Origin: Bacillus massilinigeriensis
GTDB taxonomy: Bacteria; Bacillota; Bacilli; Bacillales; Cytobacillaceae
Direction of reading: 5' to 3'
NCBI RefSeq assembly: GCF_900111815.1
Contig: NZ_LT630004.1
Location: 2,508,570-2,572,569 of the forward strand
Length of the DNA stretch: 64,000 nt
Positions 47,405 to 55,940 of this stretch are shown one piece after another. The number at the start of each line of letters is the position of its first letter. The stretch's first letter is position 1. The notes under the pieces are model-generated. The model was not told the DNA's origin and searched no databases. It saw only the letters and a list, made by a program, of their open reading frames with translations. The translations under genes and the position numbers were made by a program.

Positions 47405-48106
47405 ATGATGGATTTACTATTAGATGGTCTGGAAAAAGCACTGAAAATGATTTTGGAATGGGACCCGGAAATAATAGAAATTACGTTCAGAACACTAAAG
47501 GTCTGTACCACTGCCATTCTTGTTAGCACGCTTCTTGGTGTGCCTGCAGGAGTCTTTCTTGGTTTAGCACATTTCCCTGGGCGAAAATTTCTTTTAACGC
47601 TTGTCAACATCGGAATGGGACTTCCGCCCGTTGTCGCAGGTTTGTGGATTACCATTTTTCTCTGGCGTTCGGGGCCATTAGGCGACTTGTCCCTCCTGTA
47701 TACTCCAACTGCCATCATTCTTGCACAAATCCTTGTATCTTTTCCAATCATCGCAGGGCTTACAGCTTCTGCCTTTGGACAGATAGATGAAAAGCTGGTT
47801 TTGCAGTTACGGGCGCTTGGAGCGACAAAAGTTCAGTTATTGATGATCCTGATGAAAGACGCTAGGCTTGCACTGCTTGCAGCTATCATCGCTGGTTTCG
47901 GCAGAGTGATCGCAGAGGTTGGGGCAGCAATGATGGTCGGAGGCAATATTAGCGGGGAAACAAGAATACTCACAACAACGATTGTAATGGAAGTATCAAA
48001 AGGAAATTTCGATACCGCTTTGGCTCTCTCTTTTATCCTGATGACGCTTGCATTTCTTGTCACATTCTGCCTCACCTATCTTCAGCAGCGAAGGAGGAGA
48101 CCATGA
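47405..48106 (+). CDS. tupB: Tungstate ABC transporter permease TupB
   Basis: 233 residues, five to six membrane segments. The EAA loop is in LQLRALGATKVQLLMILMKD, and IAEVGAAMMVGGNISGETRI is typical of the TupB/WtpB group. Start is ATGATG after GGTGG; either ATG is possible. Overlaps tupC by four bases. Confidence 0.93.
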   Translation: MMDLLLDGLEKALKMILEWDPEIIEITFRTLKVCTTAILVSTLLGVPAGVFLGLAHFPGRKFLLTLVNIGMGLPPVVAGLWITIFLWRSGPLGDLSLLYTPTAIILAQILVSFPIIAGLTASAFGQIDEKLVLQLRALGATKVQLLMILMKDARLALLAAIIAGFGRVIAEVGAAMMVGGNISGETRILTTTIVMEVSKGNFDTALALSFILMTLAFLVTFCLTYLQQRRRRP

Positions 48107-48813
48107 TTACCTTAAAAGACGTTCTTGTCCGAAAAAATGGAAAGCCAGTTCTGCGAGTGTCTGAATTTACGCTTGCTCAAGGAAAAATATGCGGAATCAT
48201 GGGACGAAACGGAGCGGGCAAAAGTACGCTTTTAAAAACGATGGCACTCTTGGAGCGCCCTGCACAGGGAAGCATTACCTTTATGGAGGAACCAATCAAA
48301 GAGTCCAGCCTTTTGAAAATCCGCAGGCAGTTTTCTGTTGCCTTACAGCAAACATGTCTCCTTGATGGCAGCGTCTTTTACAATGTTTCCCTCGGTTTAA
48401 GGCTTCGAAAAGTATCAAAAAAAGAACTGAAAGAAAAAACGATGTACTGGCTCGAAATGTTTCACATCTCCCATCTCGCAAAGAAAAATGCGCTCCTGCT
48501 TTCCGGCGGAGAAGCACAGCGCGTGAACCTCGCAAGGGCGATGGTGATCGAACCAAAGCTTCTCTTCCTGGATGAACCATTTTCCTCCCTTGATTTTCCG
48601 ACGAAATCAAGGCTGACGAAGGAACTGAAGGACATTCTTAACAAAACGAAAACGACTGCGATGCTTATAAGCCACGACTACATGGAAATCAAATATATGA
48701 CTGACTGCCTTGCCATTCTCGATAGCGGTGAAATAATTCAATTCGGAGAAACGGCAGATGTGCTGAACAGTCCAAACAAGGCCGCCTCCGCTTTTCTTGG
48801 AGAATGGAATTAA
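48103..48813 (+). CDS. tupC: Tungstate ABC transporter ATP-binding protein TupC
   Basis: 236 residues. Walker A GRNGAGKSTLLKT, signature LSGGEAQRVNLARAM, Walker B KLLFLDEPFSSLDF, switch His LISHDYMEIKY. Coupled to tupB by an ATGA overlap. Powers tungstate import through TupB. Tungstate is needed by some formate dehydrogenases and aldehyde oxidoreductases; none is visible in the window. Confidence 0.93.
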   Translation: MITLKDVLVRKNGKPVLRVSEFTLAQGKICGIMGRNGAGKSTLLKTMALLERPAQGSITFMEEPIKESSLLKIRRQFSVALQQTCLLDGSVFYNVSLGLRLRKVSKKELKEKTMYWLEMFHISHLAKKNALLLSGGEAQRVNLARAMVIEPKLLFLDEPFSSLDFPTKSRLTKELKDILNKTKTTAMLISHDYMEIKYMTDCLAILDSGEIIQFGETADVLNSPNKAASAFLGEWN

Positions 48814-48822
48814 CTATAAATA

Positions 48823-48872
48823 GAGGACATCCCAAAAGGTGAATTATTTCACCTTTTGAGACGTCCTCTATA
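48823..48872 (+). terminator. Terminator of the tup operon
   Basis: GAGGACATCCCAAAAGGTGA-ATTAT-TTCACCTTTTGAGACGTCCTC, then TATATTT. Long, slightly imperfect stem. Confidence 0.85.
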
Positions 48873-48891
48873 TTTATGTTTAGAATTTAAA

Positions 48892-48943
48892 TGTAAACTG
48901 ATTTTAAAATAAGTTGACATAAAATCAAATTTTCTATTATTCT
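48892..48943 (+). promoter_or_regulatory. bioY promoter with BirA-type operator
   Basis: TGTAAAC and GTTGACA, separated by 14 bases, form the imperfect inverted repeat of BirA operators. The right half contains the -35 TTGACA, followed 18 bases later by TATTCT. Biotin-loaded BirA would cover the promoter. Confidence 0.65.
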
Positions 48944-48982
48944 GTACATATAACTATTCGATTAAACAAGGAGACAACGCCT

Positions 48983-49579
48983 ATGAAGAAGAAATTCATT
49001 ACATTAGACTTAACGCTTGCAGCAATGTTCGTGGCATTGATGGCAATTGGGGCAAACATCACATCTTTCGCGCCATTCATGAAAATAGGAGAGGTGCCTA
49101 TTACCTTGCAAACTTTCTTTGCAGTCCTTGCCGGATTGATTCTCGGACCCCGCTTGGGAGCAGTAGCAATGACTGTTTATGCCTTTGTCGGTCTTGCCGG
49201 AATGCCTGTCTTCGCCCGATTTGGCTCAGGACTTTCCACCATCGTATCACCAACTTTCGGATTTATTCTATCCTTCATTTTAACAGCCTTTATTGCAGGT
49301 ATAATAGTTGAAAAACATCGTTCTTTCTCTTCGTTTATTATCGCGTCCCTCGCAGGGCTTGCAGCCAACTATCTTTTCGGGACAAACTGGATGTATTTTG
49401 CAATGAAAACTTGGGCGGGAGCACCGGATGTTTTCAGCTATGGTATCGCTTGGGGTTGGATGGCATTTCCACTCGTGAAGGATATCATCATTTGTGTTTT
49501 TGCCGGAGTGTTTGCACACCGCCTCGAAAAGTCCTTACTTTCTAAGGGAAGCTTCAAACATTTAAAGAGAACAGTATAA
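48983..49579 (+). CDS. bioY: Biotin transporter BioY (ECF S component)
   Basis: 198 residues, six membrane segments. BioY motifs PITLQTFFAVLAGLILGPRL and YAFVGLAGMPVFARFGSGLS near residues 35-80. Binds biotin and joins the shared ECF energising module. RBS AAGGAGACAACGCCT. Monocistronic, followed by a hairpin. Confidence 0.93.
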   Translation: MKKKFITLDLTLAAMFVALMAIGANITSFAPFMKIGEVPITLQTFFAVLAGLILGPRLGAVAMTVYAFVGLAGMPVFARFGSGLSTIVSPTFGFILSFILTAFIAGIIVEKHRSFSSFIIASLAGLAANYLFGTNWMYFAMKTWAGAPDVFSYGIAWGWMAFPLVKDIIICVFAGVFAHRLEKSLLSKGSFKHLKRTV

Positions 49580-49582
49580 TAG

Positions 49583-49625
49583 ATGGACCGGCTGCTGTGT
49601 GAGCGTGCCGGTCTTTTCATTTTTT
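49583..49625 (+). terminator. Terminator of bioY
   Basis: GGACCGGC-TGCTGTGTGAGCGT-GCCGGTCTTTTCATTTTTTT. Confidence 0.75.
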
Positions 49626-49860
49626 TCAAAGTCATTTTTTGAACTCTTCGCTGGTTGATTTGCACGGCTAACAAAGGGAATATGACATCCACCACAAATA
49701 TCTATTACATTCGCAAATATTTTTACAATCATCATTTCAGCCCCTTTTTTATCGTGGAATACCAATTAACATTTGTAATAAGGTTCCTGCTATGTTACCT
49801 TCTAATATGGAAACAGAAGTTCCAATCCATAGTATAAGTTTTGGTAATTTAATATATAGG

Positions 49861-49889
49861 TTGACAATTTGACTGAATATTATTATTCT
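49861..49889 (+). promoter_or_regulatory. Promoter of the brnQ T-box transcript
   Basis: TTGACA, 17 bases, TATTCT; directly upstream of the T-box leader. Confidence 0.6.
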
Positions 49890-49904
49890 TTTAATTAGTT
49901 AATC

Positions 49905-50165
49905 TCAATACTGAAAATCAATGAAGAGAACAATGCCCTTATGAAAGCTGATCCCCAGAGAACCGGTAATTGCTGAAAGCCGGTGTTCAGTGCATAGAGG
50001 CTATCATCTCCGAGATGCCGGGCAGAATAACAGTAAGCCTTGGCCGGAATTTCCTCCGTTAGCGGGAACACGTATGATGGTACGTTGATGAGCACTGCGC
50101 ACCGCGCGGTATCAGGGTAAAACGAAATCATTCTCGTCCCGTAAAAGGGGGGCGGGTTTTTTGTT
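49905..50165 (+). ncRNA. T-box leader of brnQ (probably isoleucine-specific)
   Basis: Stem I features CAGAGAACCGGT ... AAGCCGGT with the AG bulge region, and the later half GCGCACCGCGCGGTATCAGG followed by ATTCTCGTCCC, then a terminator CCCG...CGGG with TTTTTT (50136-50161). T-box RNAs read uncharged tRNA and relieve termination. The stem I 3' strand CTATCATCTCCGAG offers ATC as specifier, which would mean tRNA-Ile; this codon call is inference. The remaining bases between bioY and here (about 49626-49860) show nothing coding. Confidence 0.8.
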
Positions 50166-50262
50166 GCCTTAAGGCTTGCAGAGTAATCCTGCTAAAATAA
50201 CCCCTCATTGACCATCTGCCTTCATCATTATTTTACTTTGGGAAGGAGTCTTTATTAGAAAG

Positions 50263-51600
50263 ATGGAAAATTACAGAAAGAAAGACACATTATTTATTGG
50301 GCTTATGCTATTCGCTTTGTTTTTTGGAGCAGGTAACCTGATCTTTCCTCCGTTTCTCGGAATCATGGCAGGCGATAATTTCTGGCCAGCTATAATCGGG
50401 TTTGTCTTAACAGGTGTTGGATTGCCGCTTATCACGGTTGTCGCTATTGCAGGAGTGAAAGATGGCGTCCAAGAAATGGGGCAGAGAGTCCATCCCGTTT
50501 TCGCCATTGTTTTTACAGTAATGGTTTATCTGGCAATCGGACCATTTTTTGGTATACCACGTGGAGCGAACGTTGCATATGAGATGTCGCTAAAGCCATT
50601 GCTTGGGCAATCTGATGGTCCGCTCTACCTATGGGCATTCTCGTTTGTCTTCTTTGCCCTTGTCTTTTGGGTTTGCCTAAACCCTTCCAAGCTTGTAGAC
50701 AGAATTGGTACAGTGTTGACGCCAATCATGCTGATCGCAATTGCGCTTCTCGTCATTGTCAGTCTGTTTAAGCTTGGCAGTGGTACTGGCGAAATTGCCG
50801 AAAAATTCGCATCATCTCCAGTCACCACAGGTTTCCTTGAAGGATACTTAACAATGGATACAATCGCCGCACTAGCATTTGGGATTATTGTCATCACAGC
50901 CATCAAGCAAAAACAAGTGACGGATAGGAAAATCATTACTCGACTAACACTTAAAGCTGGCTTGATTGCAGGTTTAGGATTAACACTTGTATACGTATCA
51001 CTTGGTCTGCTTGGAACGAAGATGGCAGGTGCAGGTACCTTTGAAAACGGCGGACAGCTCCTTACAGTAGCTGCTAAAACAGTGTTCGGCTATCCTGGCA
51101 TGATTCTTCTGGGCATTATCGTAACACTTGCATGTTTCACTACATGTGTTGGACTTGTTTCCGCAACAGCACAGTATTTTGCTACTATAATGCCAAAAGT
51201 TCCTTATAAAACTTTTACAACGATCGTTACGCTTGTTAGCTTCTTGTTTGCCAACCTAGGACTTACACAGATTATTTCGATCTCTGTTCCAGTGCTCGTA
51301 ACAATCTATCCTGTCACGATTGTCCTGATTGTCCTTTCCCTGCTGCATCCGTTGTTTGGCGGGGGGCGTTCCGTGTATGTGGGGGCTATCTTCCTGGCAC
51401 TCTTAATCAGCATCGCTGATGGCCTGAAGGCAATGGGAATCCGAATTCATGAACTTGAATCTCTTCTCGGAAATCTTCCACTTTATGCTGAAGGGATGGG
51501 CTGGCTCGTTCCGGCACTTATTGGTGCCATTGTCGGCTTTGTCGCAGACAAACTTATCTTCTCTAGACTCGAAAGGCGCCAGCCAGCTGCTGACAATTAA
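50263..51600 (+). CDS. brnQ: Branched-chain amino acid transporter BrnQ (LIVCS family)
   Basis: 445 residues, about 12 membrane segments. LIVCS family marks: TLFIGLMLFALFFGAGNLIF near the start and PRGANVAYEMSLKPLLGQSD. Imports Ile, Leu and Val with sodium or protons. GGAAGGAG is 16 bases before the ATG; a non-ATG start (ATT) at 50254 would sit better, so the true start is unsure. Controlled by the T-box. Confidence 0.93.
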   Translation: MENYRKKDTLFIGLMLFALFFGAGNLIFPPFLGIMAGDNFWPAIIGFVLTGVGLPLITVVAIAGVKDGVQEMGQRVHPVFAIVFTVMVYLAIGPFFGIPRGANVAYEMSLKPLLGQSDGPLYLWAFSFVFFALVFWVCLNPSKLVDRIGTVLTPIMLIAIALLVIVSLFKLGSGTGEIAEKFASSPVTTGFLEGYLTMDTIAALAFGIIVITAIKQKQVTDRKIITRLTLKAGLIAGLGLTLVYVSLGLLGTKMAGAGTFENGGQLLTVAAKTVFGYPGMILLGIIVTLACFTTCVGLVSATAQYFATIMPKVPYKTFTTIVTLVSFLFANLGLTQIISISVPVLVTIYPVTIVLIVLSLLHPLFGGGRSVYVGAIFLALLISIADGLKAMGIRIHELESLLGNLPLYAEGMGWLVPALIGAIVGFVADKLIFSRLERRQPAADN

Positions 51601-51610
51601 AGAATATTTA

Positions 51611-51650
51611 CACAAAAAAGACTGCGGATTTCCGGAGTCTTTTTTCATTG
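51611..51650 (+). terminator. Terminator of brnQ
   Basis: AAAAAAGACTGCGGA-TTT-CCGGAGTCTTTTTTC. Confidence 0.85.
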
Positions 51651-51679
51651 AAATAGCCCATTGGATAAGGGTTTCACGC

Positions 51680-51694
51680 ACCCATTTAATGGGT
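51680..51694. promoter_or_regulatory. 15-bp palindrome upstream of the peptide transporter
   Basis: ACCCATTTAATGGGT is a perfect inverted repeat with a one-base centre, about 98 bases before the ATG. It may be an operator; no regulator assigned. Confidence 0.35.
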
Positions 51695-51791
51695 ATAATT
51701 TGACTCTGTTTTACATAAAAAGAAAATTTCCACTTATTTTTCTAGAATAGTAGTAGTATAATATAACTTATATTTTAAAGGAGGATACTTT

Positions 51792-53285
51792 ATGACAGAC
51801 AACATGAAAGAGAAGATTGTGCAAAGTGTTCCCCAGAGAGGCTTTTTCGGCCATCCTAAGGGACTCTTTACACTGTTTTTCACAGAGTTTTGGGAACGTT
51901 TCTCTTATTACGGAATGAGGGCAATCCTCATCTATTATATGTATTATGAATTATCCCAAGGCGGTCTCGGACTTGATGAAACAGTCGCAAACTCCATTTT
52001 TGCTATATATGGCTCCCTTGTCTATATGTCCGGAATCATCGGCGGCTGGGTTGCCGACAGGCTGCTCGGAACGTCACGGACAGTGTTCTACGGCGGGGTC
52101 TTCATTATGCTCGGCCACATTGTTCTCGCTATGCCTGCAGGCCTTACTGCATTGTTCTTTTCTATGGGCTTGATCGTCATCGGTACCGGTCTCCTTAAAC
52201 CGAATATTTCTGCCATTGTTGGTGATATGTATAGCCCAGAAGACCAACGCCGCGACTCAGGGTTCAGCATTTATTATATGGGTATCAACATGGGGTCATT
52301 TCTTGCACCGTTAATTGTCGGAACAATCGGGCAAAAGTATAATTTCCATCTTGGATTCGGCATAGCTGCAATCGGAATGCTGCTTGGACTTATCGTCTTC
52401 ATTCTGACAAAGAAGAAAAACCTTGGACTTGCAGGCACTTATGTACCAAATCCACTGCCAAAAGAAGATCGTAAAAAAGCGTTTGGCAGAATTGGCGCTG
52501 TTATCCTTATTGTTGGAATTCTCGGAGCTGTATCAATTTACACAGGAATTTTAACCATTAATAGGTTCATCCTACTCGTCAGTATCCTTGGGATTGTCAT
52601 TCCAGTCCTTTATTTCATATTCATGTATCGCAGCCCAAAAACAAACGATACAGAACGTTCCAGACTGATTGCCTATATCCCACTTTTTATCGCCGCAATG
52701 ATGTTCTGGGCTATTCAAGAGCAAGGTTCTAACATACTTGCAACCTATGCGGACAAGCGTACCCAGTTGAATTTTGCTGGTTTTGAAATCGCACCGTCTC
52801 TATTCCAGTCATTGAATCCACTTTTCATCATTATGTTTGCACCAGTTTTTGCATGGCTTTGGACTAAGCTTGGCAGCCGCCAGCCTTCCACACCTAAGAA
52901 ATTTGCAGCTGGTTTGATTTTTGCAGGGCTTTCCTTCATTGTGATGATGATTCCTGCGTATGTAAACGGAACAGAAACACTTGTTAACCCACTATGGCTA
53001 GTATTGAGCTTCTTCCTGGTCGTTATGGGGGAACTCCTTCTGTCACCAGTAGGCTTGTCTGCAACTACTAAACTGGCACCTGCTGCATTCTCCGCACAGA
53101 CAATGAGTCTATGGTTCCTGACAAGTGCTTCCGCTCAGGCAATCAACGCGCAAGTAGTTCGATTCTATACGAAAGACACAGAAATCTTTTACTTTGGAAT
53201 CATCGGTGGAATATCCATTTTACTAGGATTCCTGCTCTTCGCCCTGTCACCTAAAATTCAAAAGCTGATGAAGGGTGTCAACTAA
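51792..53285 (+). CDS. dtpT: Di-/tripeptide proton symporter (POT/PTR family, DtpT-like)
   Basis: 497 residues, about 14 membrane segments. POT motifs: FFTEFWERFSYYGMRAILIY (the ExxERFxYY motif near residues 33-45), GGWVADRLLGTSRTVFYGGV and the PTR signature FSIYYMGINMGSFLAPLIVG. Uptake of small peptides driven by protons. RBS AAAGGAGGATACTTT. A terminator follows. Confidence 0.95.
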   Translation: MTDNMKEKIVQSVPQRGFFGHPKGLFTLFFTEFWERFSYYGMRAILIYYMYYELSQGGLGLDETVANSIFAIYGSLVYMSGIIGGWVADRLLGTSRTVFYGGVFIMLGHIVLAMPAGLTALFFSMGLIVIGTGLLKPNISAIVGDMYSPEDQRRDSGFSIYYMGINMGSFLAPLIVGTIGQKYNFHLGFGIAAIGMLLGLIVFILTKKKNLGLAGTYVPNPLPKEDRKKAFGRIGAVILIVGILGAVSIYTGILTINRFILLVSILGIVIPVLYFIFMYRSPKTNDTERSRLIAYIPLFIAAMMFWAIQEQGSNILATYADKRTQLNFAGFEIAPSLFQSLNPLFIIMFAPVFAWLWTKLGSRQPSTPKKFAAGLIFAGLSFIVMMIPAYVNGTETLVNPLWLVLSFFLVVMGELLLSPVGLSATTKLAPAAFSAQTMSLWFLTSASAQAINAQVVRFYTKDTEIFYFGIIGGISILLGFLLFALSPKIQKLMKGVN

Positions 53286-53297
53286 ATACGGAATTCA

Positions 53298-53338
53298 ACC
53301 AAACCGCCAGCACCCTATTATAAGGGCTGGCGGTTTTT
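53298..53338 (+). terminator. Terminator of the peptide transporter gene
   Basis: AAACCGCCAGCACCC-TATTATAA-GGGCTGGCGGTTTTTT. Confidence 0.92.
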
Positions 53339-53349
53339 TGTGTAAAGAA

Positions 53350-53510
53350 ACCCATCACCGGTGTTCTTAATGTCTCCCTTTCGAAAGACCGTGTTTCCCC
53401 TATACCAAATATGTTTAAGTGGTATAAAAGACCCTCATAATCTCACTAAATTAATCCAAATGATCCATTACAGCAATATTTATTACCATGATATAGTAAT
53501 TGAGGATATC
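53350..53510 (+). repeat. Upstream-region repeat, copy 1
   Basis: Shares CAAATTAATCCAAATG-like segments, CCATTACAGCA and TTACCATGATATAGTAATT with 55070-55225, in the same order and spacing. Copy 2 directly precedes the second LXG operon, so this copy looks like the promoter region of a lost sister operon. Confidence 0.7.
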
Positions 53511-53559
53511 ATAGTAAAATAGTGGCGGATCAATTGACGGTTTTTTTAAGATCTCTCAA

Positions 53560-53868
53560 GTGAAAGGTTTGAGAAAATTGAACACGTTGAATACAACTGG
53601 TGTATTATTCATCATTATCTTTTTGATTTTATTTTTTTCGTCTTCATTGGACAACATGAATGTTTACTTAGGATTCACCATTTCTTTAATACTTGGGATT
53701 GGTAGTTTACTAATTGGCTTACTATCAAAGAAGAGAAAAGGTCCTAGTTCTCTGTATATCATTTTCATTGTTTTCGGCATTTTAACAATTGCTTTTACAA
53801 TCTTTGTGTACTTACTTCCCGAAGCAGGATATCCACCGCTTATTCAATTTTTTATTAGTAATCACTAA
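53560..53868 (+). CDS. Small membrane protein (102 aa), unrecognised
   Basis: Three hydrophobic segments: TTGVLFIIIFLILFFSSSL, VYLGFTISLILGIGSLLIGL and LYIIFIVFGILTIAFTIFVY. GTG start with weak RBS; a TTG six codons in is possible. It stands between the duplicated upstream region and a toxin tail. Unlike the nearby 110-residue immunity candidates in sequence. It might be another immunity-type protein, but this is position-based only. Confidence 0.5.
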   Translation: MKGLRKLNTLNTTGVLFIIIFLILFFSSSLDNMNVYLGFTISLILGIGSLLIGLLSKKRKGPSSLYIIFIVFGILTIAFTIFVYLLPEAGYPPLIQFFISNH

Positions 53869-53888
53869 AGGCTAAAACATATACCGGT

Positions 53889-54113
53889 ATGAATTGTTTT
53901 TTGATTGGAGCCGGTACCAAAATTGGCGCAACAATCGGAAGTGTGGGTGGACCAATAGGGATAGTGGCTGGAGGAGCAATTGGAGGTTTAATTGGGGCTG
54001 TAATAAGCACAAAAGCAGGAGATAAAATTAAAGACATTGGAGGATCCATCGGGAAGAAGATTGGAAACACCGGAAGTAAGATTAAAAACTCTATAAGCAA
54101 ATGGTTTAAATAA
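53889..54113 (+). pseudogene. Orphan glycine-zipper LXG toxin tail, copy 1
   Basis: Reads LIGAGTKIGATIGSVGGPIG, then GGAIGGLIGAVISTKAGDK and ISKWFK. Nearly identical to the last 70 residues of the LXG toxin ending at 60781. The 5' body is missing and the apparent ATG lies where the parent reads DFALIG. The Gly-rich repeats are of the glycine-zipper kind. Followed 35 bases later by an immunity-type gene, the same order as in the full locus. Confidence 0.8.
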
Positions 54114-54148
54114 CAAATAATTTTTATTTACAGGAGAAGGAATAATTA

Positions 54149-54481
54149 ATGGAATCCATACTGTCAACTTTTGAAATTATTATAATAATGCTGATGGGCA
54201 CACAAGCAGTTTATAGCTTTTCGCTATTTCTTTTAGGCGATTTTTATCTAAAATATTATGAATATGGTACATTCTCTCCGCCTGAAAACGCAATTCAAAA
54301 AATGGTTAATATTGGGATGGATCTCCTTATGGGGGTTGCAATTTATTTTTATAAAAAACAACAAAAATATTCTTGGCCAATCCGAAAATTGCTTCAATTA
54401 ATCACCCCTTTTGTTATGAGTATTGTTTTCTTCGTTATCTTCCAGCTTACTTCAATGTTTCTTCGGATGGTCTTTCTTTAA
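54149..54481 (+). CDS. Membrane immunity candidate, paralogue 1
   Basis: 110 residues. Three hydrophobic segments: FEIIIIMLMGTQAVYSFSLF, VNIGMDLLMGVAIYFY and TPFVMSIVFFVIFQLTSMFL, with a basic loop YKKQQKYSWPIRKLLQL. Closely related to the genes at 54654 and 60812; each follows a toxin tail. RBS GGAGAAGG. The expected role is protection from a membrane-active toxin tip. No family name recognised. Confidence 0.75.
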   Translation: MESILSTFEIIIIMLMGTQAVYSFSLFLLGDFYLKYYEYGTFSPPENAIQKMVNIGMDLLMGVAIYFYKKQQKYSWPIRKLLQLITPFVMSIVFFVIFQLTSMFLRMVFL

Positions 54482-54483
54482 AT

Positions 54484-54545
54484 TTGTTTGTATCTCTTTG
54501 TGTATTTCCTAATGCATGGAGAGGAATCGCGGAGTCTTCCTTTCT
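54484..54545 (+). pseudogene. Remnant of the start of the 61193-type gene, copy 1
   Basis: Reads LFVSLCVFPNAWRGIAESSF, matching ALFVSLCGFPGEGRGIAESS near the start of the gene at 61193. Same position, right after the immunity gene. Confidence 0.7.
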
Positions 54546-54647
54546 GCAAAAGCAGATAAATTTAAAGATATTGAAGGATCCATAGGGAACAAAGTTGGAA
54601 AATCTATTTGTAAGTGGTTTAAGTATATTTTTTTGCAGGAGAATTAA
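54546..54647 (+). pseudogene. Orphan toxin tail, copy 2 (very short)
   Basis: Reads KADKFKDIEGSIGNKVGKSI, then CKWFK and a changed end. It corresponds to the last 23 residues of the LXG toxin (DKIKDFGGSIGKKVGKSISK). It is fused to the 61193-type remnant, which marks a recombination joint near 54545. Confidence 0.75.
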
Positions 54648-54653
54648 TTAAAA

Positions 54654-54986
54654 ATGGAATCAATACTATCAACTTTTGAAGTAATTCTAATGACACTGAT
54701 GGGCACACAAGCAGTTTTCAGCTTTACTCTATTCCTATTAGGAGATTTTCATCTAAAATATTATGAATATGGTACATTCTCTCCACCTGAAAACACAATT
54801 CAAAAAGTAATTAATATTTGTATGAATCTCTTTATGGGAGTTGCAGTCTATTTTTATAAAAAACAACAAAAATATTCTTGGCCAATCCGTAAATTGCTTC
54901 AATTAATAACCTTTTTTACTATGGGTATTGCTTTTATGATCATCTATCATTATATTTCAAAGTTCCTTCGAATAGTCCTTCTTTAA
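54654..54986 (+). CDS. Membrane immunity candidate, paralogue 2
   Basis: 110 residues, same layout as paralogue 1. The first 60 residues differ in only a few places (LSTFEVILMTLMGTQAVFSF, LKYYEYGTFSPPENTIQKVI), and the middle YKKQQKYSWPIRKLLQL is identical; the C-terminal segment (IYHYISKFLRIVLL) is closer to the third copy. Such a mosaic suggests gene conversion among copies. RBS CAGGAG. Confidence 0.75.
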   Translation: MESILSTFEVILMTLMGTQAVFSFTLFLLGDFHLKYYEYGTFSPPENTIQKVINICMNLFMGVAVYFYKKQQKYSWPIRKLLQLITFFTMGIAFMIIYHYISKFLRIVLL

Positions 54987-55060
54987 ATTAGTTTGTATCT
55001 TTGTGGATTTCCTTATGTAAGTAGTGTAATCACGGAGTCTTCTTTTCTGCATTAGCATAG
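54987..55060 (+). pseudogene. Remnant of the start of the 61193-type gene, copy 2
   Basis: Nucleotides TTTGTATCTTTGTGGATTTC and CACGGAGTCTTCTTTTCTGC match the start of the 61193 gene (TTTGTATCTCTTTGTGGGTT, GCGGAGTCTTCTTTTGGG), but stops and deletions break the frame. Confidence 0.6.
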
Positions 55061-55069
55061 AAAACTGCA

Positions 55070-55225
55070 ATACCAATGGTCTTAATGCCTCCCTGCTGAA
55101 AGGCTTCATTCCCACTATACTAAAGTTGATTAAATAGTATAAAGGACCCCTTAATTCCCACCAAATTAATCCAAATGGTCCATTACAGCATGATTAATTA
55201 CCATGATATAGTAATTAAAGGTGAT
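55070..55225 (+). repeat. Upstream-region repeat, copy 2 (before the second LXG operon)
   Basis: Matches 53350-53510 over most of its length, including TTACCATGATATAGTAATT. It ends about 65 bases before the first gene of the operon, so it probably holds its promoter. Confidence 0.7.
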
Positions 55226-55292
55226 TTTACTCGTATGTTGTAGAGAATGTTCCATATAAAAAGTATGATCTTTCAATCAAGAGGTGATTAAT

Positions 55293-55643
55293 GTGGATTC
55301 AATTGCAAATTGTAATGCTTTAATTAACAAATATAAAGAGCAGCTTAGAGAACTGGAAAGGTGCAGGGGACGTTTGTATGGAATACTAACAGATTTAGAG
55401 ATTCAAAGAAATCTAATTAGTAAACCTGAACTATCCTCTAATACTTGGAGTGGTCTAAAAGCCCATAAGTTTGATGATAAGCGAAGGGAACGTTTGATAA
55501 ATAGTTATGATGATTTAATTAATGACCAATTTTTCTATGTTTTAGAAACTATTGATCGAGAAATGACAAGAATAAATGGTGAAATCACTATGGTTACACA
55601 ACAAAAAAGTTCCTTAGAAAAAGAATTAAAACAACGAAAATGA
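55293..55643 (+). CDS. YwqH-like (DUF5082) LXG-operon protein
   Basis: 116 residues, GTG start at 55293 with AAGAGGTGA upstream; the frame also opens nine bases earlier. Mainly helical: ANCNALINKYKEQLRELERC at the start and NGEITMVTQQKSSLEKELKQ at the end, with a central LISKPELSSNTWSGLKAHKF bearing a WxG triplet, as in WXG100-like helper proteins. First gene of the second LXG operon; ten bases before the next. Confidence 0.7.
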   Translation: MDSIANCNALINKYKEQLRELERCRGRLYGILTDLEIQRNLISKPELSSNTWSGLKAHKFDDKRRERLINSYDDLINDQFFYVLETIDREMTRINGEITMVTQQKSSLEKELKQRK

Positions 55644-55653
55644 GGGATTTCTT

Positions 55654-55929
55654 ATGATAAAACTGAATTACAATAAAGTTGAAGAAATACTCACTAATAT
55701 ACAAACGGCTTCAAGTGAGTTAAAGCTAAAATTACCAGCGGCTAATAGTGGCAATAGCAATTTAATTACCATTTCACGTATTAATAATTTAAATACACAA
55801 ATCAATAACATAATGGAAAGATATAAAAAACTTGTTTCTCAAAATGTTAATGATACAAGATTAGCGTTAGATAAATTGCGAGAAGCTGACAAGGAGCTTG
55901 CAGCTAAAATTGCAAAATCTTTGAGTTAG
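55654..55929 (+). CDS. YwqI/YxiC-like (DUF5344) LXG-operon protein
   Basis: 91 residues: LNYNKVEEILTNIQTASSEL, then helices to KLREADKELAAKIAKSLS. Same size and place as the helper at 19502 in the first LXG operon. Probably pairs with the LXG domain for export. RBS GAGGGATTTCTT. Confidence 0.7.
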   Translation: MIKLNYNKVEEILTNIQTASSELKLKLPAANSGNSNLITISRINNLNTQINNIMERYKKLVSQNVNDTRLALDKLREADKELAAKIAKSLS

Positions 55930-55940
55930 GAGGGAGTAAT

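Noticed and set aside
53889-54113. A separate 74-residue gene
   Set aside because: It is a copy of the last residues of the LXG toxin, with no RBS at its ATG; treated as a toxin tail remnant.
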